DNA of 64,000 nt from Lentzea waywayandensis. Its GTDB lineage: Bacteria; Actinomycetota; Actinomycetes; Mycobacteriales; Pseudonocardiaceae. Positions within the stretch are counted from its first letter, which is position 1. The number at the start of each line of letters is the position of its first letter. Positions 15,950 through 24,033 of this stretch are shown here, piece by piece. Location: contig NZ_FOYL01000011.1 of the NCBI RefSeq assembly GCF_900115955.1, forward strand, positions 124,001 to 188,000, given 5' to 3'. A program made the position numbers and the translations under genes. The notes beneath the pieces are model-generated. The model worked only from the letters and a program-made list of their open reading frames with translations, had not been told where the DNA came from and made no database searches.

Positions 15950-16540
15950 GTGGACGAGAAGGCATTGCTGCACCGGTATCTGACCGCGGCGCGCGAGGCG
16001 TTGCTGTGGAAGCTCGAGGGCTTGTCGGAGTACGACGCGCGGCGGCCGTTGACGCCGACGGGCACGAACCTGCTGGGGCTGGTGAAGCACGCGGCCGGGG
16101 TGGAGCTCAACTACTTCGGGCGCGTGTTCGACCGGCCGTTCCCCGATCCGCCGCGGTGGTCGACGGCGGAGGCCTTACCGGCTTCGGACATGTTCGCCGA
16201 CGCCGGCGAGTCGCGGGAGTCGGTCGCCGGCTTCTACGGGCGGGTGCGGGAGTTCGCGGACGCGACGATCGCGGCGCTGCCGCTGGACGCGCCGGGCCGG
16301 GTGTCGTGGTGGTCGGAGGGGCGGCGTGAGGTGACGTTGCGGCAGGTCCTGGTGCAGGTGTCGATCGAGTTGCACCGGCACGCCGGGCACGCGGACGTGG
16401 TGCGGGAGCTGATCGACGGCGCGACGGGCATGCAGGACGGCAACACCAACATGCCGGCGGTGGACGCCGGCTGGTGGGCCGGGCACCACGCCAGGCTGGA
16501 GGAAATCGCCGCCACCGCCGACGCGACTCTGCGAGGGTGA
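15950..16540 (+). CDS. DinB-fold DUF664 protein
   Basis: A 196-residue four-helix-bundle protein of the DinB/DUF664 group. It has the signature start RYLTAAREALLWKLEGLSEYD, the TGTNLLGLVKHAAGVE helix with a metal-type His, and a C-terminal LHRHAGHADVVRELIDG segment whose His residues complete a likely metal site. DinB-fold proteins include mycothiol- and bacillithiol-dependent enzymes, so a thiol-transferase role is possible but unproven. The start is GTG 15950. The next gene, 5 nt downstream, is a paralog with the same motifs; a third copy lies at 40516. Tandem duplication is likely. Confidence 0.85.
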   Translation: MDEKALLHRYLTAAREALLWKLEGLSEYDARRPLTPTGTNLLGLVKHAAGVELNYFGRVFDRPFPDPPRWSTAEALPASDMFADAGESRESVAGFYGRVREFADATIAALPLDAPGRVSWWSEGRREVTLRQVLVQVSIELHRHAGHADVVRELIDGATGMQDGNTNMPAVDAGWWAGHHARLEEIAATADATLRG

Positions 16541-16545
16541 GGGGC

Positions 16546-17124
16546 ATGGCCTCTGACCCGAAAGCCGACCTGCACCGTTATCTGAAGGTCGCCCGCGAGG
16601 CGTTGCTGTGGAAGCTCGAGGGCCTGTCGGAGTACGACGTGCGCCGCCCGTTGACGCCGACGGGCACGAACCTGCTGGGCCTGGTCAAGCACCTGGCCGG
16701 GGTCGAGGCGGGCTATTTCGGCGACTGCCTGGGCCGCCCGTTCCCCGAGAAGCTGCCCTTCGACGTCGATGCCGATCCGAACTCGGACATGTTCGCCACG
16801 GCGGAGGAGTCGCGTGAGGACGTGCTGGGGTTGTTCGCGCGGGCGACGGCCTTCGCCGACACCAGCATCGAGGAACTGCCGCTGGACGCGCCCGGTGTGG
16901 TGCCGTGGTGGCCGGAGGAGCGCAAGTACGTGACGCTGCACCTGCTGCTCGTCCACCAGATCGCCGAGGCGAACCGGCACGCCGGGCACGCGGACATCCT
17001 GCGCGAGGGGCTCGACGGGGTCGCCGGGCTGCGGGCGAACAACTCGAACCTGCCGGAGCAGGACTGGCAGGCCCACTGGGACCGGGTGGAGCTGGAAGCG
17101 CGCAAGGCCTCGGGCCAAGCGTGA
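16546..17124 (+). CDS. DinB-fold DUF664 protein, tandem paralog
   Basis: 192 residues, closely related to the gene just upstream. The blocks VAREALLWKLEGLSEYDVRR, LTPTGTNLLGLVKHLAGVE and NRHAGHADILREGLDG are nearly shared, with divergence between them. The predicted metal-site His residues are retained. The start ATG 16546 follows GAGGGTGAGGGG, a strong ribosome site overlapping the end of the upstream gene, so the pair is an operon. A hairpin terminator follows at 17131-17166. The role is unknown; probable small-thiol (mycothiol)-linked chemistry is inference from the fold. Confidence 0.85.
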   Translation: MASDPKADLHRYLKVAREALLWKLEGLSEYDVRRPLTPTGTNLLGLVKHLAGVEAGYFGDCLGRPFPEKLPFDVDADPNSDMFATAEESREDVLGLFARATAFADTSIEELPLDAPGVVPWWPEERKYVTLHLLLVHQIAEANRHAGHADILREGLDGVAGLRANNSNLPEQDWQAHWDRVELEARKASGQA

Positions 17125-17130
17125 TCGTGC

Positions 17131-17166
17131 GTGCCGGGGACACACCCCCAGGAGCGTCCCCGGCAC
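17131..17166. terminator. Hairpin terminator between convergent genes
   Basis: GTGCCGGGGAC (17131-17141) pairs with GTCCCCGGCAC (17156-17166) around a 14-nt loop; GTGC/GCAC outside extends the stem with a small bulge. It lies in the 58-bp gap between the stops of the DUF664 gene and the epoxide hydrolase gene. Confidence 0.7.
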
Positions 17167-17182
17167 ACGCACGCCGGCGCGG

Positions 17183-18268
17183 TCAGTGGAACTCGGCCTG
17201 CTGGTAGGCGGAGAAGTACTTGCGGACGTCGGCGACGTAGAGGTCGGGCACCTCGCTGGCTGGGAAGTGGCCGCCGCGGTCGTACTCGGTCCAGTGCTCG
17301 GCCTCGTGGTTCGGGTCGAGCAGCGAGCGGATGCCGTTGTCTGCGGCGAAGGTCGCGAAGCCGGTGGGCGCGGTCGCGGTCGCCCAGGTGCCGGGCGCGT
17401 TCATCGATTCGTAGACGAACTCGGCCGAGGTGGCTCCGGTGCCGGTGAACCAGTAGATCGACGCGGCGGTGAGCAGCACGTCGCGGTGCACCTGCGTGCT
17501 CCAGGCGTGGAACTTCTCGAAGATCCACGCCAGCAGGCCGGCCGGCGAGTCGGTCAGGGAGAAGCCGATCGTCCAGGGCTTGGTGGACATGAGCTGCAGG
17601 TATCCCAGGCCGGTGGCGACGGCGTCGTTGAACCGTCCGGCTCGTCTGAGTTCGACGCCGGTCAGGCCGTCGAGCGGGAGCGGGCCGCCGAACGGGTGGG
17701 AGCTGGGGCCGTTGACGTGCAGCGCGGCCACGGCCGGGGTCAGCCGGCTCATGGCGCCGGCGATGCCCGCGCCGACGTCGCCTGACTGGATGCCGTAGCG
17801 GGCGTAGCCCAGGGAGTCCATCAGGGTGACGAACGCGGCGGCGGTGCGGGAGACGTCCCAGGCGCCGGTGACCGGGGTGGAGAAGCCGAAGCCGGGGATG
17901 GACGGTACGACGACGTGGTGGTCGCGGGCGAGTTCGGCGGTCACGGCGGCGAAGTCGGCGAACGTCGTGGGCCAGCCGTGGATGAGCAGCAGCGGCAGGG
18001 CGTCTTCGCGGGGGCCGCGGACGTGGACGAAGTGGATCGGCTGGCCGTCGATCTCGGTGACGAACTGCGGCAGGGCGTTGAGGCGGGCCTCGGTGGCGCG
18101 CCAGTCGAAGCCGTCGGCCCAGTAGGCGGCCAGGTCCCGCAGTTCGGCGACGGGGACGCCCCTGCTCCAGCCGCCGGTGCCGGACTGGGCGGGCCAGCGC
18201 GTCGTGGTGAGGCGGTGGCGCAGGTCGGCGAGGTCGGCTTCGGGGATGTCCACGCGGAATGGGTTCAT
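17183..18268 (-). CDS. Epoxide hydrolase (N-terminal lid plus alpha/beta hydrolase)
   Basis: 361 residues. The epoxide hydrolase N-terminal domain spans 1-95 (MNPFRVDIPEADLADLRHRL), followed by the alpha/beta-hydrolase core: HGWPTTFADF (oxyanion hole, near 98), VPSIPGFGFS, and nucleophile elbow GIQSGDVGAG with the attacking Asp near 165. The Tyr lid residues lie in the middle, and the His is in EYDRGGHFPASE near the C-terminus. It would open epoxides to diols. ATG 18268 sits 7 nt after TAGCGT, so a leaderless transcript is likely. It is divergent from a WYL regulator across a 28-bp inverted repeat. The same gene pair recurs at 47885-49967. Confidence 0.92.
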   Translation of the reverse strand: MNPFRVDIPEADLADLRHRLTTTRWPAQSGTGGWSRGVPVAELRDLAAYWADGFDWRATEARLNALPQFVTEIDGQPIHFVHVRGPREDALPLLLIHGWPTTFADFAAVTAELARDHHVVVPSIPGFGFSTPVTGAWDVSRTAAAFVTLMDSLGYARYGIQSGDVGAGIAGAMSRLTPAVAALHVNGPSSHPFGGPLPLDGLTGVELRRAGRFNDAVATGLGYLQLMSTKPWTIGFSLTDSPAGLLAWIFEKFHAWSTQVHRDVLLTAASIYWFTGTGATSAEFVYESMNAPGTWATATAPTGFATFAADNGIRSLLDPNHEAEHWTEYDRGGHFPASEVPDLYVADVRKYFSAYQQAEFH

Positions 18269-18275
18269 GGGTGCC

Positions 18276-18308
18276 ACGCTAGGAACGATTGCGGAACGGT
18301 TCGTTCCT
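18276..18308. promoter_or_regulatory. Operator/promoter region of the first WYL-epoxide hydrolase pair
   Basis: AGGAACGA (18281-18288) and TCGTTCCT (18301-18308) form a perfect inverted repeat with 12-nt spacer; GGAACG occurs again inside at 18293-18298. The left arm touches the reverse-strand -10 TAGCGT (18276-18281). It is likely the binding site of the WYL regulator. Confidence 0.7.
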
Positions 18309-18331
18309 CGATCGGAGCGAGGATGGTGCGC

Positions 18332-19258
18332 ATGCTGGAGACGTCGGCACGGTTGCTGAAACTGCTGTCGTTGTTGCAGGCCTCGCGCGACTGGAGGGGT
18401 CCGGATCTGGCCGAGCGGCTCGGTGTGACGACGCGGACCGTGCGCAACGACGTGGAGCGGCTGCGCAACCTGGGCTATCCGGTGCACGCGACGTCCGGTG
18501 TGGCGGGCGGGTACCGGTTGGGTGCGGGGGCGACGCTGCCGCCGTTGCTGCTCGATGACGACGAGGCGGTGGCGGTCGCGCTGAGTCTGAGCACGCAGGA
18601 CTCCGAGACCGCGGAGCGGGCGCTCAAGAAGCTGGAGCAGGTGCTGCCGAGCAGGCTCAGACACCGGGTCGGCGCGTTGCAGGAGTACACGGTCGGCACG
18701 GCCGCGGAGCTCGACCCCGCGGTGACGGTGCAGATCGTCAACGCCTGCCGGGCTCGGGAGCGGCTGCGGTTCGACTACGTGAAGTTCGACGGCGAGCAGG
18801 ATCGCCGTGAGGTGGAGCCGTATCGGCTCGTGCATCTGCGCGGCCGCTGGTACCTGGTCGGATGGGACGTCGGCAGGCAGGACTGGCGGACGTTCCGGGC
18901 CGACCGGGTGCGTCCGCGCGTGCCGAACGGCCCGAGGTTCACCCCGCGTGACCTGCCGGATCTGGAGGCCCATCTGGCGAAGGGGCTGGCGACGGCGGCG
19001 TGGCGGTTCCGGGCGACGGTGACCGTCCACGCGCCGGCCGAGCAGGTGGCGGCGAAGGTCCCGGCGGCGCTGGTGGAGGCGACGGGCGAGTCGTCGTGCC
19101 GGTTGACGGCCGGGGCGGACACGGTCGAGATGCTGGCCGTGTACCTGGGCATGCTGGGGTGCGGGTTCTCCGTCGACGGGCCGCCGGAGCTCGTTCACCA
19201 CCTGGGAAAGGTGGCTGACAGGTTCCGCGAGGCGATCGATACTGCTTCGCATGGGTAA
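18332..19258 (+). CDS. WYL-domain transcriptional regulator (HTH_11)
   Basis: 308 residues. The N-terminal HTH (residues 1-60: LETSARLLKLLSLLQA, then LAERLGVTTRTVRNDVERLRNLGYPV) is followed by a linker with GGYRLGAGATLPPLLLDDDEA. The WYL domain lies at about 135-200 (RLRFDYVKFDG, then LRGRWYLVGWD with the W-Y-L triad), with a WCX domain at the end. Start ATG 18332 is favoured by alignment with the paralog at 47885-48829, although ATG 18323 is also in frame. It is divergent from the epoxide hydrolase and overlaps the following PPOX gene by 8 nt, so the latter is translationally coupled. The ligand is unknown. Confidence 0.9.
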   Translation: MLETSARLLKLLSLLQASRDWRGPDLAERLGVTTRTVRNDVERLRNLGYPVHATSGVAGGYRLGAGATLPPLLLDDDEAVAVALSLSTQDSETAERALKKLEQVLPSRLRHRVGALQEYTVGTAAELDPAVTVQIVNACRARERLRFDYVKFDGEQDRREVEPYRLVHLRGRWYLVGWDVGRQDWRTFRADRVRPRVPNGPRFTPRDLPDLEAHLAKGLATAAWRFRATVTVHAPAEQVAAKVPAALVEATGESSCRLTAGADTVEMLAVYLGMLGCGFSVDGPPELVHHLGKVADRFREAIDTASHG

Positions 19259-19826
19259 GGAATACGAGCGGATCGAGCCGCGGCTGTGGGAGTTCATCGA
19301 GAGCCAGAAGGTGTTCTTCGTGGCGAGCGCGCCGCTGGCGGGTGACGGGCACATCAACCTCTCGCCCAAGGGCCGGCAGGGGACGCTGCGGATCCTCGAC
19401 GACCGCACGGTCGCCTACCTCGACTTCGGCGGCAGCCACGCCGAGACGATCGCGCATCTGCGGGAGAACGGCCGCGTCACGCTGATGTGGTGCGCGTTCG
19501 AGGGGCCGCCGAACATCGTGCGGATCCACGGCCGGGGTGAGCCGGTGTTCCGCGACGACCCGCGCTTCGCGGAGCTGGTCGCGGGCTTCGGGGAGGCGGA
19601 CGGGCCGGCGCTGCGGGCGGTGGTCGTGGTGACGGCCGAGCTGATCAGCGACACCTGCGGGTTCGCGGTGCCGTTCATGGACTACCGCTCGGAGCGGGAC
19701 CTGCACGCGGACTACTTCGGCCGCAAGAGCGACGACGAGTTCCGCGAGTACACGAACAAGAAGCCCTACAACATCGCGTCCATCGACGGCCTGCCCGCGA
19801 TGGAGCTGCCGCTGCCACCCCGCTAG
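19251..19826 (+). CDS. Pyridoxamine 5'-phosphate oxidase-like FMN protein
   Basis: 191 residues of the split-barrel PPOX fold: FFVASAPLAGDGHINLSPKG (strands 1-2), VAYLDFGGSHAETIAHLREN and RVTLMWCAFEGPPNIVRIHG. A C-terminal region of about 60 residues contains DTCGFAVPFMDY. Proteins of this group bind FMN or F420 and act as general oxidoreductases; a true PdxH role is unlikely because the PLP-site motifs are missing. The start ATG overlaps the end of the WYL regulator by 8 nt (translational coupling), tying it to that regulon. It is followed by a second split-barrel protein after 54 nt. Confidence 0.88.
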   Translation: MGKEYERIEPRLWEFIESQKVFFVASAPLAGDGHINLSPKGRQGTLRILDDRTVAYLDFGGSHAETIAHLRENGRVTLMWCAFEGPPNIVRIHGRGEPVFRDDPRFAELVAGFGEADGPALRAVVVVTAELISDTCGFAVPFMDYRSERDLHADYFGRKSDDEFREYTNKKPYNIASIDGLPAMELPLPPR

Positions 19827-19880
19827 CGGAAATCTGCGGCCACGATGTCGAGAACGTCGTCACGGCTGCGTCCCCGGGGC

Positions 19881-20390
19881 ATGACGACGATGACGCGGAG
19901 CGAGATCACCGAGGTTCTGAACCGGCCGCACAGCAAGGAGCTGCTGCACCGCGACATGCTGCGGATGGCGTACGTGGCCAAGGACGGCACGCCGCGCGCG
20001 ATTCCGATCGCGCACACCTGGAACGGCGAGCACCTCGTGCTGTGCACCTCGACGAACGCGCCGAAGCTGCACGCGCTGCGGGCGAACCCGGTGGTGGCGC
20101 TGACGATCGACACCGAGGTGCACCCGCCGAAGATCCTGCTGATCCGCGGCACCGTCGAGCTCGACGAGGTCGACGGCATCCCGCAGGAGTACCTGCAGAT
20201 GAACGGCAGCTACGACATGTCGCCGGAGCAGCGGGTGGAGTGGGAGCGCGAGGTGCGGTCGCTCTACGACGGCATGGTGCGGATCGTGGTGACGCCGACG
20301 TGGGCGAAGCTGATCGACTTCGAGACGACGCTGCCCAGCGCGGTGCAGGAGCTCATCGAGCAGCGGTCAGCTCGACAGGAACCGGTCTAG
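19881..20390 (+). CDS. PPOX-class flavin- or F420-binding protein
   Basis: 169 residues with the split-barrel fold: LLHRDMLRMAYVAKDGTPRAIPIAHTWNGEHLVLCTS, TNAPKLHALRANPVVALTIDT and ILLIRGTVELDEV. Such proteins in actinomycetes are F420- or FMN-dependent reductases or flavin carriers. Start ATG 19881 has GGGG just upstream; an in-frame ATG 19845 and ATG 19890 are alternatives. It lies behind the previous PPOX gene and overlaps the convergent M20 peptidase by 24 bp. Substrate and cofactor cannot be settled from sequence alone. Confidence 0.85.
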   Translation: MTTMTRSEITEVLNRPHSKELLHRDMLRMAYVAKDGTPRAIPIAHTWNGEHLVLCTSTNAPKLHALRANPVVALTIDTEVHPPKILLIRGTVELDEVDGIPQEYLQMNGSYDMSPEQRVEWEREVRSLYDGMVRIVVTPTWAKLIDFETTLPSAVQELIEQRSARQEPV

Positions 20391-21653
20391 GACGCGCACC
20401 CCGAACTCCAGGCCGGCGACGGGCACGCGTTCGTCGACGCCGTGTGCCATCGCGCGGTAGTCGAAGCCCACGGGCAGTTGTAGCGGCGAGAAGCCGTAGC
20501 AGTGGATGCCCAGCTGGCTGAACGCCTTGGCGTCGGTGCCGCCGCCCAGGCAGTACGGCACGACGGCCGCGGCGGGGTCCTCGTCGCGCAGGGCGTCGGC
20601 CATGGCGGTGAACCACGCCGTGTCGACGGGTGCCTCGACGGGCGGCTGGTCCTCGAGGACCTCGCGGGTCACGCCGGGCGAGAGCAGCGAGTCGATGGTG
20701 GCGGCGAGCTCGTCGACGGTGCCGGGCAGCGTGCGGACGTCGAGCTGCGCGGTGGCGGTGCCGGGGATGACGTTGACCTTGTAGCCGGCCTGCAGCATCG
20801 TCGGCGTGGCCGAGCAGCGCACGGTGTTCTCGGCCAGCTTGGCGGCGGGGCCGAGGCGGGTCAGCGTGCCGTCGACGTCGTCCAGGTCGACCTCCACTCC
20901 CAACGCCTTGCCGGCGCCCACGAGGAACGCCTCGACGGTCGGCGTCAGCCGCACGGGGTGTTCGAACGCCGCGATCCGCGCCAGTGACGTGACCAGCGCG
21001 GTCACCGCGTTCTGGTCGTTGCGCCGCGACCCGTGCCCGGCGCGGCCGGTGGCGGTGAGCTTCATGTGCGACGTGCCGCGCTCGGCGGTGCCGATCGGGT
21101 ACAGCCGCACGCCGTCGACGTCGTAGGAGAACGCGCCGGACTCGCTGATCGCGGCCTCGACACCGGCGAAGTGGGCGGCGTGGTGCTCCACGAGCCAATG
21201 CGCCCCATAGGCGCCCTGGTCTTCCTCGTCGGCCACGAACGCCAGCACCACGTCACGGCGCGGACGGCGCCCTTCGGTGTGCCAGCGGTGGATCACGGCC
21301 AGCGTCATGGCGGCCATGTCCTTCATGTCCACCGCGCCCCGGCCGTGCACGAACCCGTCGCGGATCTCGCCTGCGAACGGGTCGAAGCTCCACTCGGCGG
21401 AATCGGCGGGCACGACGTCGAGGTGCGACTGGACCAGCACGGCGGGCAGCGACGGGTCGGTGCCGTGGATGCGCGCGAGGACGTTGGTGCGCCGCGGTGC
21501 CGGTTCGAGCAACGTGGGCGGCGCGCCGTTGTCGTGCAGGATCGCCGCGACGTGCTCGGCGGCCTCGCGCTCACCCGCGCAGTCCCCGCCACCGCGGTTG
21601 GTCGTGTCGAACCGGATGAGCTGCGCGCACAGCTGCGCCACGTCCAGCGTCAT
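20367..21653 (-). CDS. M20/M25/M40 family metallohydrolase
   Basis: 428 residues. It has the zinc motif VLVQSHLDVVPA (near residue 80), bridging Asp in GRGAVDMKDMAAM (near 110), catalytic pair in AFVADEEDQGAYG (near 147), the dimerisation domain with TGRAGHGSRRND, and the last ligand His in YRAMAHGVDERV. This fits the carboxypeptidase/aminoacylase-1-like branch used for small peptides and N-acyl amino acids. ATG 21653 is used; GTG 21662 is a possible upstream start. It is convergent with the PPOX gene (24-bp overlap) and divergent from the LRV-repeat gene. It is distinct from the M20 peptidase at 2708. Confidence 0.92.
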   Translation of the reverse strand: MTLDVAQLCAQLIRFDTTNRGGGDCAGEREAAEHVAAILHDNGAPPTLLEPAPRRTNVLARIHGTDPSLPAVLVQSHLDVVPADSAEWSFDPFAGEIRDGFVHGRGAVDMKDMAAMTLAVIHRWHTEGRRPRRDVVLAFVADEEDQGAYGAHWLVEHHAAHFAGVEAAISESGAFSYDVDGVRLYPIGTAERGTSHMKLTATGRAGHGSRRNDQNAVTALVTSLARIAAFEHPVRLTPTVEAFLVGAGKALGVEVDLDDVDGTLTRLGPAAKLAENTVRCSATPTMLQAGYKVNVIPGTATAQLDVRTLPGTVDELAATIDSLLSPGVTREVLEDQPPVEAPVDTAWFTAMADALRDEDPAAAVVPYCLGGGTDAKAFSQLGIHCYGFSPLQLPVGFDYRAMAHGVDERVPVAGLEFGVRVLDRFLSS

Positions 21654-21724
21654 GAACGCCACCGTATCCGCCGCCCTGGTGTGGAAATGTCACGGGCCTG
21701 TGCCGATCGCGATGGGGGACACCG

Positions 21725-23161
21725 ATGCACCTGCAGATGGCCCTGGAGGGGCTCGCGCTCAACCCGGCGCTGCCCGAGGGCATGATCCGCCGCCTGATCG
21801 CGCACCGCCAGGGGCCGGACGAGATCGGGAAGCGGCCGGACCTCACGGCCGGGCTGATCGACGAGATGATCGCCGCGGACCGGCCCCGGCTGCTGCGCTC
21901 GCTGGCGCTCAACGACGGCCTGCCAGACTCGTTCCGGCTCCGGCTGGCACGCCATCCCGACGTCTCCGTGCGGGCCAGGGTCGCGATGAGCTGCGATCAG
22001 GGCACCTCGCGCGAGGTGTTCGAGCTGCTGCTGGCCGACCCCGAGCCGACGACCCGCGAGTACCTCGCCGGGAACGCCGCCATGCCGGACGACCTGCGGG
22101 CACGTCTGGCGACCGACCCGAGCGACAAGGTCCGGGAGGCGCTGGCCCGCCATTGGCCGGCCGCACCCGAGCACGTGCGGCGCACCTTGCTGACCGACGT
22201 GGAAGACGAGGTCCGCGAGGCCGCGTGCTCGGACCACCACCCCCGTCTGCCTCGCCCGGTGCCACCGCCCGACCTGATCCCCGCCCTACTCGCCGATCCG
22301 GTCACCAGGGTCGGAGTGATCCGGCACCTCACCCTCGACGAGCCGACGGCGCGCCGGCTCTCCCAGGACCCCGACGCGGACGTACGGGTGGAGGTGGCCA
22401 AACACCCGCAACTGCCGTCCGAACTGCGCGACGCGCTCAGCACGGATCCGAACGCACTGGTCAGGCTCGCGGTCTTCGGGCGGGAGGACACCCCCGCACC
22501 GCTGCGGTCGGCCATCCACGCACAGCTCCTCACCGGGCCCCACTCGCTGGGCTTCGGCGGCGAGGACGGAGCGCGGATCGAACGGATGCTGGTGCTCGGT
22601 GAGCTGCAGATGCTGCGCCTGGACTGGGTGTGCGCCGACCCGTTGCCGCACGTCGACTCCCCGTACCCCTGTTTCCGCGTCTCGGCGGCTTCCAGCGAGC
22701 AGCCACTGCCCCCGGAGGTGGTCGCCCGGCTGCTCGCCGACGACGAGTACGACGTCCGCTCGACGATGGCCCGGCGCGCCCCGCATCTGGTGGACGCGGT
22801 GACGGCGGAGCGCATCGACCGCGAGTTCAGTCCCTCGAGCGCGAAGTTCACCCCGTGGCGGCCGGCGGACGAGCTGACGTTTCCCGCGGAGGTGTTGCGC
22901 CGGTTCGCCACCGACCCCGACCCGCGGATGCGGTGCCTGGCGCCGCGCGACCCGGATCTGCCCGCCGGGATCGCCACGCGGCTGGCCGCCGATCCTGACG
23001 CCGAGGTGCGGTACGCGGTCGCCGGGCACCGCAACCTGCCCGTGGAGGCGCTGATCGCGTTGCTCGACGACGTGGACGAGCGGACCGTGCACGCGGCGGC
23101 GGCCTCACCGCGGCTGCCCGAGGCGCGGATGGAACGGCTGCTCGTTCTCGCCGGCCTGTGA
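21725..23161 (+). CDS. LRV/HEAT-like leucine-rich-variant repeat protein
   Basis: 478 residues made of about fifteen imperfect repeats of roughly 24-28 residues with the pattern NPxLPxxLxxxLAxDPDxxVRxxVAxHP (for example LPDSFRLRLARHPDVSVRARVA, LPAGIATRLAADPDAEVRYAVA). This leucine-rich-variant solenoid is an alpha/3-10 superhelix used for protein or nucleic-acid binding. No catalytic domain or signal peptide is present. A segment at about 290-330 is less repetitive and may be a loop. It stands alone between two convergent or divergent metallopeptidase genes. The binding partner is unknown. Confidence 0.85.
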   Translation: MHLQMALEGLALNPALPEGMIRRLIAHRQGPDEIGKRPDLTAGLIDEMIAADRPRLLRSLALNDGLPDSFRLRLARHPDVSVRARVAMSCDQGTSREVFELLLADPEPTTREYLAGNAAMPDDLRARLATDPSDKVREALARHWPAAPEHVRRTLLTDVEDEVREAACSDHHPRLPRPVPPPDLIPALLADPVTRVGVIRHLTLDEPTARRLSQDPDADVRVEVAKHPQLPSELRDALSTDPNALVRLAVFGREDTPAPLRSAIHAQLLTGPHSLGFGGEDGARIERMLVLGELQMLRLDWVCADPLPHVDSPYPCFRVSAASSEQPLPPEVVARLLADDEYDVRSTMARRAPHLVDAVTAERIDREFSPSSAKFTPWRPADELTFPAEVLRRFATDPDPRMRCLAPRDPDLPAGIATRLAADPDAEVRYAVAGHRNLPVEALIALLDDVDERTVHAAAASPRLPEARMERLLVLAGL

Positions 23162-23989
23162 TCAGCCGTAGACGTCCTCGATCGCCGCGCCCGCGATGTG
23201 GGTGACGACCTTGAACGCCTTCATCGCCTCGGTCATGGACACCGCGTCGAACCCGACGCGGCGCACCCCGATCAGGTCCACGGTCGGCACGACGGCGGCG
23301 GCCTCGGCCAGATGCGAGGCGTCGAACTCGACCTCGACGTGGTGCGGCGCCACGACAGCGTCCGAACGCCCGGCCGAGGCCATCGCGGCGGTGGCCGCTT
23401 CTGTGATCTGTGAAGAAGTCACCGCCGGTGGCAGGCACACGGCCGCATACCGCGACACGCACTCCTTGACCGCCACCGTCCACGCCGGAGCCGCGTAGGA
23501 CGCGGCGTCCTCACAAGTCAGGTCGTCACCGGTCACGAGCAGCACGGGAACGCCGTACTCGGCTGCCAGCGCGGCGTTGAGACGTCCTTCGGAGGCGAGG
23601 ACGCCGTCGAGCCACACGCCGGTGATGGAGTTCTCCATGTAGGTGTGCGCGAGCACGCCGCGGGAGCCGGCACCGGTGTGGTAGCCGAGAAAAACCACTC
23701 CGTCCACATCGGAGTCGATACCTTGCATCATCGACAGCGGCTTGTGCCGGCCGGTGAGCATCCGCGCCGACTCGTGGAGGTCTTCGAGCAGGAGGTTGCG
23801 TTGCGAGGAATGCGCCTCGTTGACGACCACCTGCTGTGCCCCGCCCGCGACCAGGCCGCTGACGCAGGCGTTGACGTCTGCTGTGAACAGGCGCCGGAAC
23901 CGTTGCCACTGCTCGGTACCAGGGGTGACGTCCCCGGTCCAGGTGACTCCGGTGGCGCCTTCCATGTCCGCCGAGATCATGATCCGCAC
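23162..23989 (-). CDS. dppA: D-aminopeptidase, M55 family
   Basis: A 275-residue zinc peptidase cleaving D-Ala-containing di- and tripeptides. With the GTG 23989 start, the residues fall at D8 and E10 (ISADMEG), H60 (NEAHSS), H104 (GYHTGAG), H115 (LAHTYMEN) and E134. These are the positions I recall for the zinc ligands and active-site His of Bacillus subtilis DppA, with the last Glu one residue off. This supports both the function and the start. A TAACTT -10 (23998-24003) lies 8 nt before the GTG, so the mRNA is probably leaderless. It is divergent from the peptide ABC transporter; in B. subtilis dppA heads the dpp operon, so joint scavenging of peptidoglycan peptides is a good inference. 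Confidence 0.93.
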   Translation of the reverse strand: MRIMISADMEGATGVTWTGDVTPGTEQWQRFRRLFTADVNACVSGLVAGGAQQVVVNEAHSSQRNLLLEDLHESARMLTGRHKPLSMMQGIDSDVDGVVFLGYHTGAGSRGVLAHTYMENSITGVWLDGVLASEGRLNAALAAEYGVPVLLVTGDDLTCEDAASYAAPAWTVAVKECVSRYAAVCLPPAVTSSQITEAATAAMASAGRSDAVVAPHHVEVEFDASHLAEAAAVVPTVDLIGVRRVGFDAVSMTEAMKAFKVVTHIAGAAIEDVYG

Positions 23990-24033
23990 ATCTCGGTAAG
24001 TTAGCGGTGGGCTGCTGGGGAAGAGGGGTTTTC

